DNA of 64,000 nt from Methylomonas rhizoryzae (GTDB taxonomy: Bacteria > Pseudomonadota > Gammaproteobacteria > Methylococcales > Methylomonadaceae): contig NZ_CP043929.1 in the NCBI RefSeq assembly GCF_008632455.1, positions 4,030,001 through 4,094,000 of the forward strand. The letters run 5' to 3'. This document shows, in pieces, positions 27,140 through 35,558 of this stretch. Numbering within the stretch: the first letter of the stretch is position 1; the number at the start of each line of letters is the position of its first letter. The position numbers were made by a program, and so were the translations under genes. The notes beneath the pieces were generated by a model. That model saw only the letters and a list, made by a program, of their open reading frames with translations. It did no database searches and was not told where the DNA came from.

Positions 27140-28294
27140 TCAGACATAGGCTAAGTCGTGAATGATTTTTTCGGCGCGGGCGCGCCAGGTATGCTTGGCT
27201 GCGATCAGCGCCCGCACCTCGGCGACGATAGCACGCCCCGTGGCCCGACACTCCGCGGCCTGATGATAAACGTGTTCGAAATTCTCGCGTTTAAAGGCAA
27301 AGTAGTGTCGACTGGCGTCGAAGTGGTCGTGCAAGCCGCGGCCGAGCAAAACTTCTGAATTGACCTCGTCGTTATCGTACCAAAACAACAGACCGCCGGA
27401 AGCCAGACAGTCAATGGCGCGAAAGTGAAAACTCACGCCGTCGTGCAAATTGATGCGCGAATATTGATGCACCCGGTTCAATTCGGCCGGACAATCCAGA
27501 AAATGCCGATAAAACGGCCGGTATTCGCGCCATTGCGCCCAGTTGGCGCTGCCGTAAATCGCAATCGACTTCGACTTGCCCAGCGCGAAATTCAACAGCT
27601 CCGTGCGATTTTGCACGCGTTTGGTCCGCTCCATCAAGTCGTAATAACAGGCGTTTAAAAATTCGGGTTCCGGCGTCGCGCCTGCTTCGGCCAATAGCGC
27701 GTCGATGATGCGCTTTAAATCGCCGTGGGTTTTGATTTGCTCGCGCGTAGCTTGTAGATGCCCGTCGTAACGCTGCAACAATTCGGCAAAGCTCAGCGCC
27801 GAATCCGCCGCGACCGGTCGCGCCAGTTCGGCAGCACTCCACGGCAACGGAATATGACCGATAAAATTGAATTCCACATCCGCCGGCAAGGCCCCGGGCA
27901 GCGGCTGAAAGGTTTGCGCGCAAGTACCGGGCGGCAGCCAATCCTGCAAACCGCCGGTGCGGTAGTTGACATCCCAGCCCGGATCGAAAAAATAGGTGAT
28001 TTCGCTGCCGGCGATTTGCGCCTCGGTCCGTCCCTGAAAATCCACGATCCACGCAATATGCGGGATTTTATACCGGTGTAAAGCCGGCACTTCGTTCTTG
28101 ACCCGATTCATTTCGAACACTGCGTCCGGCTTGTGCTTGACCAACCAAGTGAGCATTTGCGCATCGTCCAGCAAACCGCAACCGCCGCTAACCCGCACGT
28201 CCAGACTGGCGAATGCGTCCCGCAAAAAACCGTAAATGCGTCGATAAAACGGGGTATTGCGCGGCATGAACAACGCCAGATGTTGCAACCTCAT
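27140..28294 (-). CDS. CgeB-like glycosyltransferase, copy B
   Basis: A 384-residue paralogue of copy A at 24070-25215. The start at 28294 (MRLQHLALF) overlaps the stop of the upstream gene as ATGA, which argues for coupling; the longer frame to 28312 is less likely. Visible landmarks are HIAWIVDFQGRTEAQIAGSE, FIGHIPLPWSAAEL, IYGSANWAQWREYRPFYRHF and the donor-site stretch INLHDGVSFHFRAIDCLAS. No signal peptide or membrane segment is present, so it acts in the cytoplasm on nucleotide sugars or lipid-linked acceptors. Duplication of one ancestral gene around the radical SAM gene is the simplest history. Confidence 0.78.
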   Translation of the reverse strand: MRLQHLALFMPRNTPFYRRIYGFLRDAFASLDVRVSGGCGLLDDAQMLTWLVKHKPDAVFEMNRVKNEVPALHRYKIPHIAWIVDFQGRTEAQIAGSEITYFFDPGWDVNYRTGGLQDWLPPGTCAQTFQPLPGALPADVEFNFIGHIPLPWSAAELARPVAADSALSFAELLQRYDGHLQATREQIKTHGDLKRIIDALLAEAGATPEPEFLNACYYDLMERTKRVQNRTELLNFALGKSKSIAIYGSANWAQWREYRPFYRHFLDCPAELNRVHQYSRINLHDGVSFHFRAIDCLASGGLLFWYDNDEVNSEVLLGRGLHDHFDASRHYFAFKRENFEHVYHQAAECRATGRAIVAEVRALIAAKHTWRARAEKIIHDLAYV

Positions 28295-31200
28295 ACCGGC
28301 TCCAGGGCACAAAAGCGCTGTACCGCCGCCGCCAAAATTCGTTCGGCAACAGCCCGATATGACAATTTCTGGTCCAGACCGCGCAGCGCATTGGCGGCAA
28401 CCCGCTCGCGCGCCTGCGGGTTGTTCAAGTAATACTCGACTTTGGCCAGCAAATCCGCCTCGTCGCGGTACAGCACTACCGCGTCGGCATCGAAGAACTC
28501 GCGCAACGGCGAACCGTCGTAAAGCATCTGCCTAGACAACATAAACCGGCCGGCGGCGATAATTTCCAGGGCCCGCATGTGCAGTGTCACTCCGGGATTG
28601 GCATTCAAACAAATTTTAGCCTGTTGCATGATGCGGTTCAGCGCCGCACCGTTTTCGGCCACGCCTCTAGCTAAGCCGGCAAACGCCGGATAGGCCTCCC
28701 AATGTTTACCGTACACTTGAATCTTTAGATTCGGAAAAGCCCCGGCCAACAACCGGATCGGCCAATATTTCATGCGATTCAAATACTCGCAATGCAGGCG
28801 GTTGCCTTTCAGGCACAGCAGTAAGTCGAGGACCTCGTCGCTAAGCGTGTAGCCATGTCGGGCAAACAAATCGCGAAAATCGGCCGCGGTTTTACCCGGA
28901 TGCACGGTGCAAAACTCCTCGAATTCGGCCATCGTCATCGGCGCGCAATGACTTTCCAGGACGGCGTATAGGGCACGCAACTGCGTCAAACTCAGCACGC
29001 CGCGCCGAATCAAGTCCGCTTCCTCGGCGTTAAGATTCAACTGCAACGCCGGGTCGCGTAACGGCTGCAAGGTATCGCCCGGTGCTTCCAGATGACTAAC
29101 CAGCAATACGTCGCACTCGCTAACCGTTTGCGGCAATGGGTGATATTGGCTGTCATTGAAACCCAAGGGCAAAAATTGCAGTGGATAGTCTTGATACAAC
29201 GGCAGGGTGTTAAAGCTAAGCCAGCGCTGGGCAAACACGAAATTCAAATCGAACGGACCGGGCGCAATTTGATTGAAGCGAATGTTGGGTAACATATCCT
29301 GTATCCAATTGACAAACGGCAATTGCTGCGGGATGCCTTGGTATTCGTGACGGAAATGATCTATGGTCAAAATCAGATCCGGCTTGAAACGATTGATGTC
29401 GTCGAGCAACTGTTCGATGGTGCTCAAATAATAATTTTCCGATTCGCTGCACAACTGGACATTCGCACCCAGGCGTTCAAAGCCGTCCAGCCAGTCGCGC
29501 ATGCAATATTTTAAATAGCTGGAAAAACGCGAGATAAACCCCATCACCCGCAGTTCGCCGCGCCGCTCTTCGCGAAATTTGTCTCGCCAGGCATCCATAC
29601 CTATGCCCGCATAGTATTCCGCCACGTCGCGCAGATTGTCGGCGTGGCGTTGCGCCCTGTTCTGCTTGGCGTCGATCACCCGTTGGAAAATTGCTTCGGC
29701 GCCGAACTCGGCGCCCGGGTCCAAGTTGAACAAGACGTCCGGCAGCGCTGCCTCGAAGCGGGCAAACTCGGCCTCGATTCGCTCGGCCAGCCGCTCGCCG
29801 TGGTAAATGCGCAGGCGCGGCGCGGCCAATAGCGGAACAAGATCGTGCAACAGCAGATTCAACAACCACATGTCCGGGCGGGATTCGAACACATACAGCG
29901 GCACTTCGAACTCGGCCATTTCCGGAATCGGCCGCTCGCTCGCCTGAAATGCCGCCAGCAACTCGTAGCCGGCGCCGATGCCGGCCAACGCGTAACAACA
30001 GGTATTTTCCCGCGTCATGGTTTTGGCGTTGTCGGCAAGCATTGCGCGATGTTCCAGCAAAGCGACGATGTCCAAGCGGTAGGCCGCACGGCCGGATAAC
30101 GACACGCTGATGCGCCAAAATTCGTCGCCTATCGGGCTGCCCAGCTCGATTTCTGCATGCAACGTCTGCCACGCTTGCATCAGCTGAGCATGCAATTGCG
30201 GACGATGTTGCGCCAAGGCCGCTAAATTCGCTTGCCAGCGGCCCAGGCAAGCCCGGCGGGTAGCCGCGCTGTCGCACTGCAAGCGGAGCCGTGCGCCGAA
30301 CGAATCCGGCAACAACGCATCGCCCATAGCCTCGATTCGCGCCGCCGGATTCGCCCAGGATGCCAGCCCGGCCACTTCGCCGACCCGGTGCGCGGCGGCT
30401 TTGTAAGTAAATTGTGCCGCCAATAATTCCGGCGGCTCGGCCGGACGTAAGCGCCGGCTCAGTATGTTCTGCAAATCGGCGGCGGTTTTGAAGAATAGAC
30501 AATGCCGTTCCCAATACGGCGCTTCGGCCACGTCGCGACAATCGTAAACCAACGGAATACAACCGCAGGCGGCCACTTCGGCCAAGCGCTGCGAATTCAC
30601 TTCGAACGGATGGCAGACCAGCGCATAGCGGGCACGGCGGTAAACCTCGGCTACTGCCTCGCCGTGCGCCAGTTCACCCCGAAAATAAGGCGCGATTAAG
30701 TCGTCTTGCTCCCAATAACGGCCGTACACGTCGATAGGCAGTTCGGACCTCGCTTGGCACAGCCAATGCAGCGAATGATCGCGCGTGGCGTAATGCAGCA
30801 ACTTCCAAAACACGAATTCGTAATCCAGACCGGCCGCGGCGGCGATAGCGGCCACCGTCGCTTGATCGAAGGTGCCGCCGCTTTCCATCACTGCCGTCAA
30901 CCCATCCAGAGCCTGCCGGTGCCGGGTATCGGCGAAATTAACGAACGGCCGGTAGGAACTGCCGATGAACACCACGCGCTCGGCGCGCTCGCCGCCACCA
31001 CTGTTGTGGAATACCGCATCGTCGATGACGAAGTGTAAACGCTCCACCTGCTTAGCCGCGCAGTCCGTCAAATAGTGATCGAATTGCGGCGTGATCGAGA
31101 AATTGAAATCCCTATCCCGCCAATTCAAGGGCTGGCGGTTTTTTAACTGCGGCATCAGGTCCTGCCACCACACCAGATTGACGACCTCGTCGTGCAGGAA

Positions 31201-32106
31201 ACTGTTGTTCAAACTGTTGACGTAGAAACAGGCGTGCGGTGCAAAGTCGATGTAACTTCGCAGCATATCGACAGTATTGCTGCCTTCCATGTCGTTGGCC
31301 TCGATGTAAACCAAAGTCTCCCAACCCATAGCGGCAAAAGCCTTGGCGATACCCCGAGAACTGTATTGCATCACCGTGGTCAGGCGGCTGCTGGGGACAA
31401 ACATGCGCGGTCGCCCGCTATTCGGCCCCGGCCGCAACGCCTTGGCTTTGTTCAACAATTGCTGAATCAAGGCGATACGCCGCCGCTTGACCGATTCGAC
31501 CGCATGGGCAATATCCTGACGAACCGCCGTTTGCACGTCCTGTTCCAATCCGTCGGGTATCTGAATATCCTCGGGCATGCGCAAGCGGGAACGCACGAAA
31601 AAGTCCTCGAATTCGTCCAACTCCAAATGCAGCAGATTTTCCAGCGCGTGTTCCGGCAACTCGCCCCGGTAATAACACACTTGCAGACCGTCTATGGTCG
31701 GGTGGCCGCAGGTAACGCGGTTGCGCTGTTTGGCCACGTTCAAGGCCAGTAACGGATCGACGAAATAGGTATCGAAATGGATGGATTCGGCCGGCGTGTA
31801 TGTGGCCCGGTATTGGCGAATTTCCTCGACGATGTCGGCCGGCATATCGTCGAAATGCAGCTTGCCGTCTTGGGAAATCGCGATTTTGCCGGGAATCGGC
31901 AATTGGTTGTGCGAGAAGAATTCGACGAAACGTTCGGCCGAAACCTGAATAAAATTCGGCAAGGTAATATCGGTCAGCGGGCCGTCGTAATAGCAATAGG
32001 CCTGGCGCCGGCGGCCGTCCGCGCCAGCCACCGTATGCCCGGCCTCGGCCGCTCGATAAGCGTCCTCGATATTCAGATAAAAACAGTCCAACACCGTTTC
32101 GGCCAT
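28291..32106 (-). CDS. Giant tandem CgeB-like glycosyltransferase
   Basis: A 1271-residue protein that appears to hold two glycosyltransferase modules. The first, about residues 225-620, has MFVPSSRLTTVMQYSSRG at its start and the donor-site stretch PFEVNSQRLAEVAACGCIPLVYDC. The second, about 880-1271, has RVMGFISRFSSYLKY early and NPGVTLHMRALEIIAAGRFML plus a typical C-terminal stretch (LLAKVEYYLNNPQARERVA). The first ~200 residues contain two repeats of a segment ending in ALENLLHLELDEFEDFF-like sequence and match nothing I recognise. It could make a disaccharide unit by two successive transfers. It is followed by copy B with an ATGA overlap. Confidence 0.72.
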   Translation of the reverse strand: MAETVLDCFYLNIEDAYRAAEAGHTVAGADGRRRQAYCYYDGPLTDITLPNFIQVSAERFVEFFSHNQLPIPGKIAISQDGKLHFDDMPADIVEEIRQYRATYTPAESIHFDTYFVDPLLALNVAKQRNRVTCGHPTIDGLQVCYYRGELPEHALENLLHLELDEFEDFFVRSRLRMPEDIQIPDGLEQDVQTAVRQDIAHAVESVKRRRIALIQQLLNKAKALRPGPNSGRPRMFVPSSRLTTVMQYSSRGIAKAFAAMGWETLVYIEANDMEGSNTVDMLRSYIDFAPHACFYVNSLNNSFLHDEVVNLVWWQDLMPQLKNRQPLNWRDRDFNFSITPQFDHYLTDCAAKQVERLHFVIDDAVFHNSGGGERAERVVFIGSSYRPFVNFADTRHRQALDGLTAVMESGGTFDQATVAAIAAAAGLDYEFVFWKLLHYATRDHSLHWLCQARSELPIDVYGRYWEQDDLIAPYFRGELAHGEAVAEVYRRARYALVCHPFEVNSQRLAEVAACGCIPLVYDCRDVAEAPYWERHCLFFKTAADLQNILSRRLRPAEPPELLAAQFTYKAAAHRVGEVAGLASWANPAARIEAMGDALLPDSFGARLRLQCDSAATRRACLGRWQANLAALAQHRPQLHAQLMQAWQTLHAEIELGSPIGDEFWRISVSLSGRAAYRLDIVALLEHRAMLADNAKTMTRENTCCYALAGIGAGYELLAAFQASERPIPEMAEFEVPLYVFESRPDMWLLNLLLHDLVPLLAAPRLRIYHGERLAERIEAEFARFEAALPDVLFNLDPGAEFGAEAIFQRVIDAKQNRAQRHADNLRDVAEYYAGIGMDAWRDKFREERRGELRVMGFISRFSSYLKYCMRDWLDGFERLGANVQLCSESENYYLSTIEQLLDDINRFKPDLILTIDHFRHEYQGIPQQLPFVNWIQDMLPNIRFNQIAPGPFDLNFVFAQRWLSFNTLPLYQDYPLQFLPLGFNDSQYHPLPQTVSECDVLLVSHLEAPGDTLQPLRDPALQLNLNAEEADLIRRGVLSLTQLRALYAVLESHCAPMTMAEFEEFCTVHPGKTAADFRDLFARHGYTLSDEVLDLLLCLKGNRLHCEYLNRMKYWPIRLLAGAFPNLKIQVYGKHWEAYPAFAGLARGVAENGAALNRIMQQAKICLNANPGVTLHMRALEIIAAGRFMLSRQMLYDGSPLREFFDADAVVLYRDEADLLAKVEYYLNNPQARERVAANALRGLDQKLSYRAVAERILAAAVQRFCALEPV

Positions 32107-32116
32107 CGGTTAAGCG

Positions 32117-33508
32117 TCAGATGAAATTGATGTGTTCCGGCGGATTTTTTAAATCCCACAGAAACTTATTCACGTAGTCCTGGCGGCAGCCAATCGCACA
32201 ATCCTTGTGAACGTCCACCGATTCGGCCACGTCCTTATGCACTTGCCAGTAACGCTCGCTGTTGGCGACCAAGTCGTAAAACGAATCGCTGTGCAAATCG
32301 CCGATGTAAAAGCGTTCCTTGTTGAAAAACGGCCCGCACGGATAGATTTTGCCGTTGCCGGAGATTTGCAGCAAAAACGGCGTGCCGAAGCATTGGTCGT
32401 ATTTGCGGTAGCCGTCCTTATACAGATTGGTTTCGCCGGCGGCATTGATCTTGTTCCATTTCGCCTGCACCACATAGTGCTCGTTGCTCAATGCCTCGGC
32501 TTGTTTCAACAGATCGTTGACGTTCAGATACGCGTCGTAATCGATGCCGATTTCCTTGTATTCGGAATCCGAGCAGTGCTTGATCACGAAGTAATCCACG
32601 CCCAGTTCGGCACCCAGCCGGGCTTCGGCCAATACTTCGTCGAAGCACTCGGGGATCAGCACCATTTGCAGGCCTATCGTGCATTTGTAATTGTTTTCTT
32701 TCTTGATTTTGACCAGTTCGCGGATCTTGGCGATCAGCAAGTCGAAATTGCCTTCCACCGATTGGTGCACCCGGCGGAAACCTTCCGGGGTGCCGGCGGA
32801 CAGGTTGAAGCGGATATAGCTCATGTTCTTCAGCAGGTCGTGGGCGCGCTCCATGTCCAAGGCGATGCCGTTGGTCGCCATCGCGGTGTCTATGCCCAGT
32901 TCGCCGGCCAACACCGTGGCGTCGTACAAGGTCGGGTTCAGCGTCGGCTCGCCGTCGCCGATGAAGCCCAACGAGCGCACGCCCAACTTGCCGCAGTCGC
33001 GGACGAAATTCAGCAAGGCCTCGCGGCCTATCATCGCGCCCTTGGTCATGTTTTGCACCACCGCGTAACAGTACAGACACGCGGTATTGCAGAACTTGGT
33101 CAGGCCCATGTCGATATGCACCGGCGCGAAGCGCTGGCCGTTTTGCCAGGCTTGCACGCGGTCCAGATGGTGCATCATCTTGTGGCCGTCGAAGCGAAAG
33201 CGTTCGCGCTGGGTGCGGAAGCTGGGCCCGGTGAACTGATTGGGTACCGAAGGCTCATGCTCGCAACCGGCCTCCAAACGCACGATGCCTTCCTGGCCGT
33301 CGTGGCTCACGGTCTTAAATTTTTGCCCCGGCAAACGGCTTAATTGGCTGGTGTCGATGACTTGGTAGTCTTGCGACAACGCGCTGCGATCGACAATCTG
33401 GTTGGACGTTCTCAGCTTGTGGCCCGGCTTGTTGAACAGCGGCGCGTCTTCAGGGATGGAGGTAACCGCGGCATTGCCGAATCGGTTGATGTGCTCGGGT
33501 TTGGACAT
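32117..33508 (-). CDS. Radical SAM enzyme with C-terminal cysteines (SPASM-like)
   Basis: A 463-residue protein. A ~130-residue N-terminal extension precedes the radical SAM barrel, whose cluster site is Cys140, Cys144, Cys147 (KFCNTACLYCYAV). GDGEPTLNP and MATNGIALD are the usual SAM-binding strands. Additional cysteines near the C-terminus (QCFGTPF, YPCGPFF, CAIGC) probably hold an auxiliary cluster as in SPASM/twitch enzymes. The protein ends in EHINFI, and the other radical SAM enzyme of the cluster (38650-39750) ends in AHVNFI, which points to a shared recognition tail. The reaction is unknown. No peptide precursor is seen nearby, so a sugar or cyclitol substrate is more likely than a RiPP. 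Confidence 0.82.
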   Translation of the reverse strand: MSKPEHINRFGNAAVTSIPEDAPLFNKPGHKLRTSNQIVDRSALSQDYQVIDTSQLSRLPGQKFKTVSHDGQEGIVRLEAGCEHEPSVPNQFTGPSFRTQRERFRFDGHKMMHHLDRVQAWQNGQRFAPVHIDMGLTKFCNTACLYCYAVVQNMTKGAMIGREALLNFVRDCGKLGVRSLGFIGDGEPTLNPTLYDATVLAGELGIDTAMATNGIALDMERAHDLLKNMSYIRFNLSAGTPEGFRRVHQSVEGNFDLLIAKIRELVKIKKENNYKCTIGLQMVLIPECFDEVLAEARLGAELGVDYFVIKHCSDSEYKEIGIDYDAYLNVNDLLKQAEALSNEHYVVQAKWNKINAAGETNLYKDGYRKYDQCFGTPFLLQISGNGKIYPCGPFFNKERFYIGDLHSDSFYDLVANSERYWQVHKDVAESVDVHKDCAIGCRQDYVNKFLWDLKNPPEHINFI

Positions 33509-33526
33509 GGCGAGTTCTCGAATAAG

Positions 33527-34597
33527 TTAAAACGGGCCGACGAAACTGCGGTCGGGCTGATCCTTGGCCAAATCGGATTGCAATTGCCGGTGCAGCGTAT
33601 CCATTAGCGGCCGTTGCGCCAATAATTCCAGCGCCGCTTCGGCGATCCGCTCCGCGCCGGGGTAGTAATGGTTGGCCTGAAAATGCGTGGTCGGCACCGG
33701 ATGGTTCGGATAAGCGACCAGGCAAGGCGCTTGTTTTAAGGTGTTTGGCTGGCGCTGATACAAGCGCGAGATCAACACATGCCCCAGCGAGGCCATTTCC
33801 GGCGCGCAATCGGCCACCAACAACAAACCGGTTTTGGCCGCCGACCCGGCCACGCTGTCGACATCCAGCGGGGTCAGGCAGCGCATGTCGATCACTTCGG
33901 CTTCGATACCGTGCTCGGCCAACACGGTCGCCGCTTTCAGCGCTTCGATGCTCATATGCGAGAACGCGGCAATGCTGATGTCGCGGCCTGCGCGCAGTAC
34001 CGCCGCGCCGCGCAAGCCGGCCGCGGGCCGCTGTTTATCGACTTCGCCGATCACGTGATGCAACCAGCGGTGCTCGACGAACAACACCGGGCCGTCGTCG
34101 GCAATCGCGTCCAGCAGGAAATGGTAGGCATCGCCGGCCGTGGTCGGCATCACCACTTTCAAACCCGGCACCTGGGCGAACATCGCTTGCAGGCTTTGCG
34201 AATGCTGCGGCCCCTGCCCCCAGCCGCGGCCGATAATGACCCTCACCACCAACGGCACGCTTTGCTTACCGTCGAACATGTAATGCCATTTGGCGGCATT
34301 GTTGACCAGCTGGTCCATCGCCAGCAACGCGAAGTCGATACGCTGATGCACCAGCACCGGCCGCATGCCGGCCAGCGCCGCGCCGATGCAGATGCCGGTC
34401 ATGCCGTTTTCGGCCAGCGGCATGTCCAGTACCCGCTCGGCGCCGTATTTCTCGCGCAAGCCTTGGGTGGTGGCGAAAATGGTTTTCGGATCGGGCACGC
34501 CTTCGCCGATCAGCAGCATGTCCGGATATCGGTTTAGCCCGTCGTCCAGCGCCTCGCGAATCGCCGCGCCGTAACTCAGCATCAAGGTCTCAGACAT
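33527..34597 (-). CDS. TPP-dependent dehydrogenase-like E1 beta subunit
   Basis: A 356-residue protein starting at ATG 34597 (MSETLMLSYG), eight bases inside the end of the alpha-subunit gene; the long N-terminal frame to 34678 is the alpha gene read in another frame. It matches the beta subunit of 2-oxo acid dehydrogenase E1 / transketolase-like enzymes: IGEGVPDPKTIFATTQGLREKYG, DMPLAENGMTGICIGAALAGMRPVL, and VEHRWLHHV. With the alpha subunit it should form a TPP enzyme that decarboxylates an oxo acid and transfers the carbon fragment. No lipoyl E2 or E3 gene is nearby, so the acceptor is likely not CoA. Transfer to a sugar is an inference from context. Confidence 0.82.
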   Translation of the reverse strand: MSETLMLSYGAAIREALDDGLNRYPDMLLIGEGVPDPKTIFATTQGLREKYGAERVLDMPLAENGMTGICIGAALAGMRPVLVHQRIDFALLAMDQLVNNAAKWHYMFDGKQSVPLVVRVIIGRGWGQGPQHSQSLQAMFAQVPGLKVVMPTTAGDAYHFLLDAIADDGPVLFVEHRWLHHVIGEVDKQRPAAGLRGAAVLRAGRDISIAAFSHMSIEALKAATVLAEHGIEAEVIDMRCLTPLDVDSVAGSAAKTGLLLVADCAPEMASLGHVLISRLYQRQPNTLKQAPCLVAYPNHPVPTTHFQANHYYPGAERIAEAALELLAQRPLMDTLHRQLQSDLAKDQPDRSFVGPF

Positions 34598-35558
34598 ATA
34601 GATGCCGCTCCATGTCGGCCAATTCCGGCGGTTGGCCGGCCAGCGCCCGCGCGAAGGCCTCGGCGATCTCGGCGCCAATCCGCTGCTCGATGTCGAGCAA
34701 GGCCTCGGCGGCGACGCCGGCCTCGGCCAATGTCCGGCCGGTATGCAACAACGGGCAACGTTGTTTCCAGGCCAGCAACTCGCCGGGAAAGCGGTAACCT
34801 AGCTCGTCGTCTTCGTTCGGCCCGCAATGTTCCGGCCAGCGGTGGGTATGCAATTCCAAAAATTGCGGACCAGCGCCATTTCGAGCAGCGGCGATGGCAT
34901 TTTCCGCCAGCGCGTACACTTGCTCGACCTTGTTGCCGTCGCCGCTGACGGCTTGTAAGCCGTGGGCGGCGGCGATGGGGTAGATGTCGCGGGCCGGCTG
35001 GCGTTCGTACAGCGGCGTCATCACCGAATATTGGTTGTTCTCGCACACCATCACCAGTGGCAGTTGCTTCAGCACCGCGAAATTCATGGTCTCGTGCAAC
35101 ACGCCTTCCTCGAAACAGCCGTCGCCGAAAAAGATTACCACCACGTTTTTCGAGTTCCGGCGCTGTTCGCCCCAGGCGTAACCGGCCGCCACCGGCACGG
35201 TGCCGCCGACGATCGGCGTGGAGGCGATAAATCCGGCCGATAAATCGCTCAAATGCATCGAGCCGCCACGTCCGCCGCAACAACCTTCGGCAAAGCCGTA
35301 CAGCTCGGCAATCAAGCCGACCAGACTGCCGCCCTTGGCCAGATAATGGCCATGGCCGCGATGATTGCTGAATACTTTGTCGCTGTCGGTCAGATGCGCA
35401 CAGACCCCGACCGCGATGGCTTCCTCGCCGATGCATAAATGGGTCGGGCAACGCATTTGTTGCTCGGCGTAACGCTCGGCAATGGCTTCTTCGATCCGGC
35501 GGATGCGCAGCATCCGCTGATACAAATCCAGTAATTCGGCCGAATTTAGCGAGTTCAT
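34590..35558 (-). CDS. TPP-dependent dehydrogenase-like E1 alpha subunit
   Basis: A 322-residue protein with the thiamine diphosphate motif GDGCFEEGVLHETMNFA followed by CENNQYSV, the GDG-x(n)-NN pattern of E1 alpha subunits. RGHGHYLAKGG and GRGGSMHL near residues 70-100 are also characteristic of the family. The start overlaps the upstream kinase gene by four bases (ATGA) and its end overlaps the beta subunit, so the two subunits are made together. Pairs of this kind without E2/E3 occur in some sugar and cyclitol pathways. The 2-oxo acid used here is unknown. Confidence 0.83.
   Translation of the reverse strand: MNSLNSAELLDLYQRMLRIRRIEEAIAERYAEQQMRCPTHLCIGEEAIAVGVCAHLTDSDKVFSNHRGHGHYLAKGGSLVGLIAELYGFAEGCCGGRGGSMHLSDLSAGFIASTPIVGGTVPVAAGYAWGEQRRNSKNVVVIFFGDGCFEEGVLHETMNFAVLKQLPLVMVCENNQYSVMTPLYERQPARDIYPIAAAHGLQAVSGDGNKVEQVYALAENAIAAARNGAGPQFLELHTHRWPEHCGPNEDDELGYRFPGELLAWKQRCPLLHTGRTLAEAGVAAEALLDIEQRIGAEIAEAFARALAGQPPELADMERHLYV

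Noticed and set aside
32207..33343. 378-residue ORF opposite a radical SAM gene
   Set aside because: Antisense shadow with His/Val/Gln-rich low-information sequence; the radical SAM gene on the other strand has clear motifs.
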